Assembly: GCA_030433215.1 (NCBI GenBank)
Contig: JAUIMC010000025.1
Span: 1-33,652, forward strand
Direction: 5' to 3'
DNA length: 33,652 nucleotides
Source: Alphaproteobacteria bacterium
GTDB taxonomy: Bacteria; Pseudomonadota; Alphaproteobacteria; Caulobacterales; Parvularculaceae
This document shows, in pieces, positions 23,139 to 30,276 of the stretch (position 1 is the stretch's first letter; each line of letters opens with the position of its first letter). The position numbers and the translations under genes were made by a program. The notes beneath the pieces were generated by a model, which was given only the letters and a program-made list of their open reading frames with translations, made no database searches and was not told the origin of the DNA.

Positions 23139-23837
23139 CTATGCAGGCTGCGCCGGCACCCGCAAATCCTGGGCGTAGAGATGGTCGTGCACAAAGATGG
23201 CGTCGAGCACCCGCTCCTCGCAGACGGCCAGAATCTTGTGGGTCTGCTCGCGAACGTCATCGGACCTGTCGTGCTTGACCGCGTCCAGCAGCTCGCGCTG
23301 ATGCTCCCAGGTAAAGGGCAGGATGCGTTTCATTTTCGCATATAGCCAGTAAATGCGCATGGTCGTGTCTTCGAGCTGGCTGATCCAGTGCATCAGTAGC
23401 GGGTATTTCAACTGCTGGGTCACATAGACATTGAACTGCTTGTTGGCCTTTAAAAGCTTCAAGGCTTTTTGCTCGTCTGTGATCGGACCTTTATAGGAGA
23501 GCGCGTCGTTGAGCCTGACGAATTCGTCAAAATCAACCTGAGAGGCGGCCATGGCGAAAATGTTCGGCTGGAGCATTTTGCGCATGGCGAAATTCTGCTT
23601 CACGTCCAGCAGAGTCAGCGGCGCCACGCGTGTCACACGCGGCGAAATAGAGACCAGAAACTGCTGCGCAGTGAGCTGCTCCATGATGTTGCGCGCTGTG
23701 GTGCGGCTGATATCGAACATCTCGGTGAGGATGTTTTCTGAAACCTTCTGACTTGGCGCGAGGCGCTGGGTGACAATCGCGTCCATGATTTCCTCGTAGA
23801 CGGCTGCGTTGTCTGAGCCATTCTGCGTCATCGTCAT
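23139..23837 (-). CDS. GntR-family transcriptional regulator, FCD subfamily
   Basis: 232 residues. An N-terminal winged helix (about 10-75: YEEIMDAIVTQRLAPSQKVSENILTEMFDISRTTARNIMEQL) is typical of GntR, followed by an all-helical FCD effector domain (about 80-225). FCD regulators usually sense small acids or sugars and repress adjacent catabolic genes. AGAGGA lies about 7 bases before the ATG. It is divergent from the M19 peptidase gene and upstream, on the same strand, of the dgcN-like operon, so it is well placed to control both. The ligand might be a D-amino acid or dipeptide by context; nothing in the sequence proves it. Confidence 0.88.
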   Translation of the reverse strand: MTMTQNGSDNAAVYEEIMDAIVTQRLAPSQKVSENILTEMFDISRTTARNIMEQLTAQQFLVSISPRVTRVAPLTLLDVKQNFAMRKMLQPNIFAMAASQVDFDEFVRLNDALSYKGPITDEQKALKLLKANKQFNVYVTQQLKYPLLMHWISQLEDTTMRIYWLYAKMKRILPFTWEHQRELLDAVKHDRSDDVREQTHKILAVCEERVLDAIFVHDHLYAQDLRVPAQPA

Positions 23838-23871
23838 CTTTAATCCTCTAAGCAGTTAGGTTTTCCTGCGA

Positions 23872-23954
23872 AATTTGGCTGAATTTTTGGCTTTAGTCTA
23901 TATGAAGGCAATTTTTGAGCGCCGTATTTTCATTTTTGGCTGTTAAAATATACT
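23872..23954 (+). promoter_or_regulatory. Divergent control region with three TTTGGCT repeats
   Basis: TTTGGCT occurs at 23874-23880, 23886-23892 and 23935-23941, all in the same orientation, in the AT-rich gap between the GntR/FCD gene and the M19 gene. The first two are spaced 12 bases apart. A possible -10, TATACT (23949-23954), lies 8 bases past the third copy and about 60 bases before the M19 start. These are candidate regulator sites. Confidence 0.4.
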
Positions 23955-24014
23955 CAGATCGTTAAGCTTGCTCGTCTTGGGGCAAAATTTTGACACCAGT
24001 TCGGGAATAAAAGC

Positions 24015-25175
24015 ATGACAAAATCAGCACTTTCACGTCGAAGCGTCCTCAAAAGCGCGTCGGCCGCCGCCATCGCAGCGCCGATGATCAATCTTGGCGT
24101 ATACAGCCTCGGGGCGGCGAGCGAGCGGGTTTACAGCGCCAAGGCCATCGATCTGGTGAACCGCAGCCTCGTCATCGACATGCTCTCCATCCTCGCCAAG
24201 ATGGGGCAGACGGCCGGGCGCGAAGAGCCCGCCAAAACCCTCGATTCGCGCAAGATCACCGCCGAACAGGTCGAGAAGATCCGCGCCAGCGGCATCAATG
24301 TCTATCACCCGGCGAGCGGCGTCGGGGGCTATGACGCCGCCCTCGCCTTTGTGGCGCGCCACAACGCCTATGCCGGCGAATGGCCGGACGTGTTCCGCCG
24401 CATCAACACAGTCGCCGACATGGAAGACGCCTGGGCGAACAAAAAGATCGGTTATATTATCGGCATCCAGAACGCCCAGCACTTTCAAACCGTCGATGAT
24501 GTGAACCTGTTCTACAATCTCGGCCAGCGCGTCAGCCAGCTCACCTATAACAAGCAAACGCTGATCGGCTCCGGCTCCACGGACCGTATCGACGGCGGCG
24601 TCAGCGATTTCGGCGCGGACGTCATCGCCCGCATGAATGAGGTTGGCATGGCCGTGGACGTTTCTCACTGCGGCGACCAGACGACGCTCGACGCTTTCTC
24701 GATTTCGAAAGCGCCGGTGCTCATCACGCATTCGAACGTACGCAAGCTGGCGGGCGGCCATGTCCGCTGCAAACCCGACGAAGCCATCAAGAAAATGGCG
24801 AAATCCGGCGGCGTCATGGGCATTACGGGCGTGCGCAATTTCGTCCGGGACAAGGAGCCCACGACAATCGAACACATGCTCGATCACTTCGATTATGTTG
24901 CGAAACTCGTAGGGATCGAACATCTCGGCGTCGGCTCCGACATGGACCCGGACGGTTATGACGACATTCCCGAACCCGACTACAGCGAGCTGAAGAACCA
25001 TTACAAGTCCTCCTACAAATTCCGCGACAAGATCGACACGGACGGGTTCGATCATCCGAAAAAGATCTTCGACCTCACCGAAGGCCTGATCCGCAGGGGA
25101 TATTCCGACGCCGACATCGAGCTTGTTCTCGGCGGCAACTTCAAACGCGTGCTTGGCGAGATCTGGAAATCCTAA
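24015..25175 (+). CDS. Tat-exported M19 (renal-dipeptidase-family) peptidase with altered metal site
   Basis: 386 residues. The Tat signal is SRRSVLKSASAAAIAAP (about 8-25), so it acts folded in the periplasm. The TIM-barrel M19 fold is recognisable from AVDVSHCGDQTTLDAF, VLITHSNVRKLAGGHVRCK, MGITGVRNFV and HLGVGSDMDPDG. Family enzymes hydrolyse dipeptides, often tolerating D-residues at the C-terminal side. The His pair of the second metal (VSHCG, THSN) and the catalytic Asp (GSDMD) are present. The usual N-terminal HxD is replaced (LVIDMLSIL), and the bridging Glu is Gln in GIQNAQHF. I recall similar replacements in a proteobacterial subfamily, so metal content and activity may differ from the textbook enzyme. 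It is 35 bases before the serine hydrolase gene, probably one operon. Confidence 0.87.
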   Translation: MTKSALSRRSVLKSASAAAIAAPMINLGVYSLGAASERVYSAKAIDLVNRSLVIDMLSILAKMGQTAGREEPAKTLDSRKITAEQVEKIRASGINVYHPASGVGGYDAALAFVARHNAYAGEWPDVFRRINTVADMEDAWANKKIGYIIGIQNAQHFQTVDDVNLFYNLGQRVSQLTYNKQTLIGSGSTDRIDGGVSDFGADVIARMNEVGMAVDVSHCGDQTTLDAFSISKAPVLITHSNVRKLAGGHVRCKPDEAIKKMAKSGGVMGITGVRNFVRDKEPTTIEHMLDHFDYVAKLVGIEHLGVGSDMDPDGYDDIPEPDYSELKNHYKSSYKFRDKIDTDGFDHPKKIFDLTEGLIRRGYSDADIELVLGGNFKRVLGEIWKS

Positions 25176-25210
25176 ACTCGCCAAAACCGTTATCAACGGG
25201 AGAATAGATT

Positions 25211-26779
25211 ATGAGCCTACGCCGTTTTCTCGCCGTCTCCGCCGCCGGTTTCGCTTTGGGGGGACCGCTCAGCGCCGCGGAAGTCTCGCCCGAACAAATC
25301 GAGGCCTACACGGAAAAAACCATCGAGGCCTTCAAGAACACCGGCCTCGCCATTACCGTGGTCACCAGCAATTCCGTGATCTTTCAGGACACTTACGGCG
25401 TGCGCGACGTGCGCAAGCCCAATGTGAAAGTAAACGAAGACACGCTCTTTCCTTTCGCGTCGGTGAGCAAGGCCTTCACGACGGCCGCGCTCGCCATGGC
25501 CGTCGATGAAGGAAAGCTCGACTGGGACGATCCGGTCCGGAATTTCATCCCCGAATTCGAGATGTCCGATCCTTACATCACGAAGGAGTTTTCCGTTCGC
25601 GATCTGGTCACGCACCGCTCGGGCCTTCCCGCCGGCGCCGGCGACCTTCTCGTATTCCCAGACGCCGATCCGGAAGTGTCCGACATCCTCGCCGCGATGA
25701 AGCACATTCCGCCGACAACCAGCTTCCGGTCGCAATACGCCTATGACAACCTGCTTTATGTCGTCGCCGGCGAAGTGCTGTCCCGCGTCGAAGGCAAGCC
25801 CTGGCACGAAGTCATCGAGACGCGGATATTCAAACCGCTCAAGATGAAATCTTGCAAAGCGCTGCCGTCTGAAGCCGCCGCCGCGAAAAACACCATCACC
25901 CAGCATCTGAGGCAGCCCGGAAGCTGGGAGGGCGAACCCATCGACCCGAGCTACATTATGGGCGACGGCGTATCGCCCGCAGGCGGGCTCAGCTGTTCCA
26001 TCAAGGACCTCGCAAAATGGGGCCAGTTCTGGCTGAATGACGCCCAGACGCCCTCCGGCGAAAGGCTGATCTCCGAAGCGCAGGTCAGGGAATTATGGAC
26101 CGGCGTCACCCCGCAAGGCGTCAGCGGCATGCTGGCCCAACTGGGCGACACGCATTTTTCCATTTACGGCCTCGGCTGGAGCCTGCGCGATTTGCACGGC
26201 AAGCTGATGGTCGGCCATAGCGGCGGGCTCCTCGGCGCCGTCTCCTATTTCGGCATTCTTCCTGAAGAAGACATCGCCGTTTTCGTCACCAGCAACGATT
26301 TCGCCATCGCCACGAGTTTTCTTGCCTTGCAGATTCTAAGCGACGCTGCGGACCCTGAGGCGAACTCCGACTGGATCGGCACGGCCATCGAATTTTATAA
26401 TTCCTATCAGGCGTCCGCCGCGAAGGATCAGGGCGACGGAGAAGACGCGCCCAAAGACGTCGCCATCGATCCCGTGCGTCCTCTCGCCGATTATACGGGA
26501 ACCTATGTCGACCCGTGGTACGGGCCGACTTCAATCGAAATTCGCGAGGGCAGTCTCTATATCGACATGGGCCGATCGGAAGCGCTCGACGCGACGCTGA
26601 TCCCCGTCGAGCCCGACAAGTTTGTTGCGCGCTGGCCGGACCGCAATCTCAACGCGGACGCCTATGTCATGTTCTCCGCCGAAGACGGCGAGGTGACGGG
26701 CATGACCATGGAAGCCGTCTCCGACACGACGGATTTCTCCTTCGACTTCCACGACCTGAACTTCACGCGCGAAGACTAG
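25211..26779 (+). CDS. Exported beta-lactamase-fold serine hydrolase
   Basis: 522 residues. A signal peptide (about 1-23, LGGPLSAA) precedes a class-C beta-lactamase-like hydrolase domain: SxxK Ser84-Val-Ser-Lys87, Tyr178-Asp-Asn180, and HSGG replacing KTG. A C-terminal beta-rich domain of about 100 residues (YTGTYVDPWYGPTSIEIREG) resembles DUF3471-type extensions. No membrane segments follow, so it is probably a soluble periplasmic D-aminopeptidase, D,D-peptidase or esterase. GGGAGA lies 9 bases before the ATG. It is downstream of the M19 peptidase gene and ends at a strong terminator. It is related in fold but not in architecture to the membrane-anchored hydrolase at 18713-20725. Confidence 0.87.
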   Translation: MSLRRFLAVSAAGFALGGPLSAAEVSPEQIEAYTEKTIEAFKNTGLAITVVTSNSVIFQDTYGVRDVRKPNVKVNEDTLFPFASVSKAFTTAALAMAVDEGKLDWDDPVRNFIPEFEMSDPYITKEFSVRDLVTHRSGLPAGAGDLLVFPDADPEVSDILAAMKHIPPTTSFRSQYAYDNLLYVVAGEVLSRVEGKPWHEVIETRIFKPLKMKSCKALPSEAAAAKNTITQHLRQPGSWEGEPIDPSYIMGDGVSPAGGLSCSIKDLAKWGQFWLNDAQTPSGERLISEAQVRELWTGVTPQGVSGMLAQLGDTHFSIYGLGWSLRDLHGKLMVGHSGGLLGAVSYFGILPEEDIAVFVTSNDFAIATSFLALQILSDAADPEANSDWIGTAIEFYNSYQASAAKDQGDGEDAPKDVAIDPVRPLADYTGTYVDPWYGPTSIEIREGSLYIDMGRSEALDATLIPVEPDKFVARWPDRNLNADAYVMFSAEDGEVTGMTMEAVSDTTDFSFDFHDLNFTRED

Positions 26780-26815
26780 TTCTCCCCCAGCCCCGCGTAG
26801 CCTAGTTCGGGGCGC

Positions 26816-26846
26816 GCCCGCCGGGTTTCAGCCCGGCGGGCTTTTT
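26816..26846 (+). terminator. Rho-independent terminator after the serine hydrolase
   Basis: GCCCGCCGGG (26816-26825), loop TTTCAG, CCCGGCGGGC (26832-26841) is a perfect 10-bp stem followed by TTTTT. It separates the peptidase operon from modE. Confidence 0.9.
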
Positions 26847-26867
26847 CTTGCTCCGCCCGCCCGGCAG

Positions 26868-26892
26868 CGTTATATAGAACGCCTATATAGCG
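26868..26892 (+). promoter_or_regulatory. ModE-binding box at the modE start
   Basis: CGTTATATA (26868-26876), a 7-base spacer and TATATAGCG (26884-26892) match the ModE operator pattern (CGTTATATA, short spacer, TATATAACG in enterics) with one mismatch. The box ends 11 bases before the modE ATG, so bound ModE would block the promoter and the start of modE-modABC. Confidence 0.82.
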
Positions 26893-26903
26893 TTGGGCAG
26901 GCG

Positions 26904-27716
26904 ATGAAATCCCTTGAATTAGAAGCCCTTATGACGGTTCAACACAGCCGGGGCGGCCGCGGCCCGCGCATGGGCGCGGACCGGCTGCGCCTTCTTGAGG
27001 CCGTGCGCGACCATGGCTCGATCTCCGCCGCCGCGCGCGCCGTAGGGCTTTCCTACAAGGCGGCCTGGGACGGCGTGAACGCCATGAACAACCTCTTCGA
27101 CCGGCCCCTCGTCGCCGGTCAGACCGGCGGCAAAAGCGGCGGCGGCGCGGCGCTCACCCCGGCCGGGGAAGAAGTGCTGTCGGCGTTTTCAAGCATCGAG
27201 TCGGAGCTTGCGCGCTTCGCCGCCCGTCTCGAAACCCGCCTCAGCGAAACTGCCTCACAGATCTCGCCCGCCTCTTTCTGGAGCCTGATGATGAAGACAA
27301 GCGCGCGCAACATGTTCCGCTGCACCGTGAAGACAATCGTCGAAGGCGCGGTGAATGCCGAAGTCCTGCTCGATCTCGCGGACGAACAAACCCTCGCCGC
27401 CATCGTCACAAGACAAAGCGTCGCCGATCTCGGTCTTGAAGAGGGCGCGGCATGTTTCGCGCTCATCAAATCGTCTTTCGTCATTCTCGCGCCGGAAGAC
27501 GAGTTTGCAAAAACCTCCGCCAGGAACCGTTTATGTGGAACCGTCATCGCCCATGACGACGGCGCGGTGAACAGCGAGATCACGCTCGATCTCGGCGGCG
27601 GCAAAACGCTCGCCGCGATCATCACCAGGGAAAGCGCCGAAGCGCTGGGGCTGAAGCCCGGCGATCGCGCCTGCGCTCTGATCAAGGCGAGCCATGTCAT
27701 CCTCGCGGTTGAGTAA
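26904..27716 (+). CDS. modE: Molybdate-responsive regulator ModE
   Basis: 270 residues. An N-terminal LysR-like winged helix (about 15-90: RLRLLEAVRDHGSISAAARAVGLSYKAAWDGVNAMN, then AGQTGGKSGGGAALTPAGEEVL) is followed by two Mop/TOBE molybdate-binding domains (about 130-195 and 203-268: NMFRCTVKTIVEGAVNAEVLLDL and NRLCGTVIAHDDGAVNSEITLDL). This is the complete E. coli-type ModE architecture. Molybdate-bound ModE represses molybdate uptake genes; a matching operator covers its own start region, so autoregulation of the modE-modABC unit is expected. modA follows after 5 bases. Confidence 0.95.
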   Translation: MKSLELEALMTVQHSRGGRGPRMGADRLRLLEAVRDHGSISAAARAVGLSYKAAWDGVNAMNNLFDRPLVAGQTGGKSGGGAALTPAGEEVLSAFSSIESELARFAARLETRLSETASQISPASFWSLMMKTSARNMFRCTVKTIVEGAVNAEVLLDLADEQTLAAIVTRQSVADLGLEEGAACFALIKSSFVILAPEDEFAKTSARNRLCGTVIAHDDGAVNSEITLDLGGGKTLAAIITRESAEALGLKPGDRACALIKASHVILAVE

Positions 27717-27721
27717 GGCGC

Positions 27722-28492
27722 ATGACCATTTTCTCTTTCCTAAAACGCGCGGTTATTGCGGTCCTCGCCCTCTCCTGGACTGCCGGTCTCGCGCATGCCG
27801 GCGAAGTCAAAATCGCCGTCGCCGCCAATTTCACGCAGGCCGCAAAAGAACTCGGCGAAGCCTTCGAAAACGAAACCGGTCATGACGCCGTCTTCAGCTT
27901 CGGGTCGACAGGTCTGCTCTATGCGCAGATATCCCAGGGCGCGCCTTTCGAGGTTTTCCTCGCCGCCGATCAGGCGCGCCCGGAAAAAGCCGTCGCTGAA
28001 GGCCTCGCTATAGTAGGCAGTCATTTCATTTACGCCGTCGGGAAGGTCGTTCTCTACAGCAGGGACAAGGCTCTCGTGACGGACGAGGAAACGCTTCGCG
28101 CCGGCGATTTCCATAAGCTCGCCATCGCCAATCCCGTAACAGCGCCTTACGGCGCCGCGGCGGTCGAGACGATGAAAGCGCTCGGCGTTTATGACGCGCT
28201 TCAATCGAAAATCGTGCAGGGCGGGAATATCGCGCAGACCTATCAGTTCGTCGTAACGGGCAACGCCGAACTAGGGTTCGTCGCCCTCTCACAGATTGCC
28301 GCGCATGAGAAAGGCTCACGCTGGCTTGTCCCTGAAACGCTCTATGCGCCCATCGCGCAGGACGCGGTTCTCCTTCGCAACGGCGAAGGAAACGAAGCCG
28401 CTGAAGCTTTCATCGCTTTCCTGAAAGGCCCGACAGCGCGCGCGATCATCGAACGCTACGGCTATGGCGCGCCGGCGGCAAAGAGCGAGTGA
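27722..28492 (+). CDS. modA: Molybdate ABC transporter, periplasmic binding protein
   Basis: 256 residues. A signal peptide (about 1-26, ending GLAHA) precedes a mature domain starting EVKIAVAANFTQAAKELGEAFENETGH and containing FSFGSTGLLYAQISQGAPFEVFLAADQARPEKA, the oxyanion-binding loops of ModA. NPVTAPYGAAAVETM and the C-terminal FLKGPTARAIIERYGYG also match the family. It captures molybdate (or tungstate) in the periplasm and delivers it to ModBC. It starts 5 bases after the modE stop and ends 3 bases before modB, consistent with one transcript. Confidence 0.94.
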   Translation: MTIFSFLKRAVIAVLALSWTAGLAHAGEVKIAVAANFTQAAKELGEAFENETGHDAVFSFGSTGLLYAQISQGAPFEVFLAADQARPEKAVAEGLAIVGSHFIYAVGKVVLYSRDKALVTDEETLRAGDFHKLAIANPVTAPYGAAAVETMKALGVYDALQSKIVQGGNIAQTYQFVVTGNAELGFVALSQIAAHEKGSRWLVPETLYAPIAQDAVLLRNGEGNEAAEAFIAFLKGPTARAIIERYGYGAPAAKSE

Positions 28493-28495
28493 GCG

Positions 28496-29179
28496 ATGGC
28501 TGACTTCGCAGAATTATGGCCGCCCATACGCCTGACGCTGCTCCTCGCCAGCGTCACGACCGTCTTTCTGATGATTGTGGGAACGCCGCTCGCCTGGTGG
28601 CTGGCGCGCTCACGCGCCGGATGGAAAGAAGCGGTTGCAGCAATTGTCGCCCTGCCCCTCGTCCTGCCGCCGACGGTGCTCGGCTTTTATCTTCTGATCG
28701 CGCTCGGGCCCAACGGCCCTGGCGGCGCCGTTGCCGGTTTCTTCGGCGGGCGCTCCCTCGCTTTTACCTTTGAAGGCCTCGTCATCGGATCGGTGATCTA
28801 TTCCCTGCCCTTCGTAGTGCAGCCCTTGCGCAACGCGTTTGAGAGTTTCGGCGAGCGCCCGCTTGAGGCCGCCGCAACTTTACGCGCCTCGCCCTGGGAT
28901 GCGTTCTGGTCCGTGGCGGTTCCGCTCGCACGGCCGGGCTTCATCACCGGCGCGGTTCTGGGGTTCGCGCATACGGTGGGCGAGTTCGGCGTCGTCCTGA
29001 TGATCGGCGGCAACATCCCGGGCGAGACCGAAGTCATCTCCGTTGCGATCTATGATTATGTTGAAACGCTGCAATGGGGGCATGCGCACGCCCTCACCAT
29101 CGGGATGCTCATCTTTTCCTTCGCCGTGATTTTCACGACCATGCTCGTCAACAAGCGCATCGCGCGGGTGACGCCATGA
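28496..29179 (+). CDS. modB: Molybdate ABC transporter, permease
   Basis: A 227-residue inner-membrane permease with five to six hydrophobic helices. The cytoplasmic coupling loop [25 protein letters not shown] (EAA motif) contacts ModC, and [19 protein letters not shown] is typical of ModB. It forms the channel for molybdate delivered by ModA. Its stop codon overlaps the modC start (ATGA), indicating translational coupling. Confidence 0.94.
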   Translation: MADFAELWPPIRLTLLLASVTTVFLMIVGTPLAWWLARSRAGWKEAVAAIVALPLVLPPTVLGFYLLIALGPNGPGGAVAGFFGGRSLAFTFEGLVIGSVIYSLPFVVQPLRNAFESFGERPLEAAATLRASPWDAFWSVAVPLARPGFITGAVLGFAHTVGEFGVVLMIGGNIPGETEVISVAIYDYVETLQWGHAHALTIGMLIFSFAVIFTTMLVNKRIARVTP

Positions 29180-30270
29180 GGATGAATGCGGCGTTCAGGG
29201 GAAAGCTCGGCGATTTCACGCTCGACGCGGCCTTCAAGGCGCCGGCAAAAGGCGTAACCGGGCTTTTCGGCGCGTCGGGCAGCGGCAAGACGACCATCCT
29301 GCGCTGCGTCGCAGGGCTTGAACGTCTCTCCGGCAAATTGTCCGTCAATGGCGAGGTCTGGCAGGACGATGCGGCCAAGCTTTTCATAAAACCCCATCAG
29401 CGCTCTGTCGGCTATGTGTTTCAGGAGGCGAGTCTTTTCCCGCATCTATCCGTACGCCGCAATTTGCTGTTCGGCGCCGAGCGAGCGAAAAAGGCCGGCG
29501 CCGAAAACGCGTTCAAACTCGGCGATCTTGTCGACCTGCTAGGCCTTTCCGCCCTGATGGACCGCGACCCGGCGGCGCTTTCCGGCGGCGAGCGCCAGCG
29601 CGTCGCCATGGGCCGCGCCCTGATGTCGGCGCCGCGCCTTCTCCTCCTCGACGAACCGCTTTCGGCGCTCGACCGGCAAACGAAGGAAGAGCTTTTCCCT
29701 TATCTCGAAATCCTGCATGACGCACTCTCGATCCCGAGCCTTTATGTGAGCCACGATATGAGCGAGCTCGAACGACTCGCTGATAGTCTTGTCCTGATCG
29801 AAAAGGGGCGCGTCATCGCCAGCGGACCCTTGCATGAGCTACAGGCCGATCCCGCCCTGCCCCTGATGAGCGCGCCGCAAGCCGCCGTCGCGCTGACCGG
29901 ACGCACAAACCAAATCGATAAGACATATGGCCTCGTGACGCTCGCCGTCGATGGCGGATCGCTGATCGTCCCCGCGCTGGAGGCACGGCTTGGCGAAGAA
30001 CACCGCCTTAGCATCAAGGCTTCAGATGTCAGCTTCACCCGCGTCGCGCCGCAGGAAACATCGATCCTCAATTGCCTGCCCGTGAAAATCGTCTCGGCGA
30101 ATGTGCAGGAAAACGATCCGACCCATGTGAACATCGTCGCGGCGCTCGGGCGAGAGGGCGCCGGCGCGCGCATCATCGGCCGCGTCACGCGCAAGTCGCA
30201 GGAAAAACTCGGTCTGATGGAAGGCGCGTCGGCCTACGCCCAGATCAAGAGCATCGCGCTCGCGCCGTAA
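29176..30270 (+). CDS. modC: Molybdate ABC transporter, ATP-binding protein
   Basis: A 364-residue ATPase. Walker A is GASGSGKT, the Q-loop lies in [17 protein letters not shown], the ABC signature is [15 protein letters not shown], Walker B is [12 protein letters not shown], and the H-loop is YVSHDMSE. The C-terminal third is a TOBE/Mop domain (about 295-364) that can bind molybdate for trans-inhibition. I chose the ATG at 29176, which overlaps the modB stop and gives the family length; a frame open further upstream runs inside modB and is not needed. It ends 6 bases before the convergent quinoprotein gene, with no terminator visible between them. Confidence 0.94.
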   Translation: MRMNAAFRGKLGDFTLDAAFKAPAKGVTGLFGASGSGKTTILRCVAGLERLSGKLSVNGEVWQDDAAKLFIKPHQRSVGYVFQEASLFPHLSVRRNLLFGAERAKKAGAENAFKLGDLVDLLGLSALMDRDPAALSGGERQRVAMGRALMSAPRLLLLDEPLSALDRQTKEELFPYLEILHDALSIPSLYVSHDMSELERLADSLVLIEKGRVIASGPLHELQADPALPLMSAPQAAVALTGRTNQIDKTYGLVTLAVDGGSLIVPALEARLGEEHRLSIKASDVSFTRVAPQETSILNCLPVKIVSANVQENDPTHVNIVAALGREGAGARIIGRVTRKSQEKLGLMEGASAYAQIKSIALAP

Positions 30271-30276
30271 GCCGCC

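Noticed and set aside
24033-25196. A 387-codon minus-strand frame opposite the M19 peptidase
   Set aside because: Antisense shadow covering nearly the same span; the plus-strand product has clear Tat and M19 motifs.
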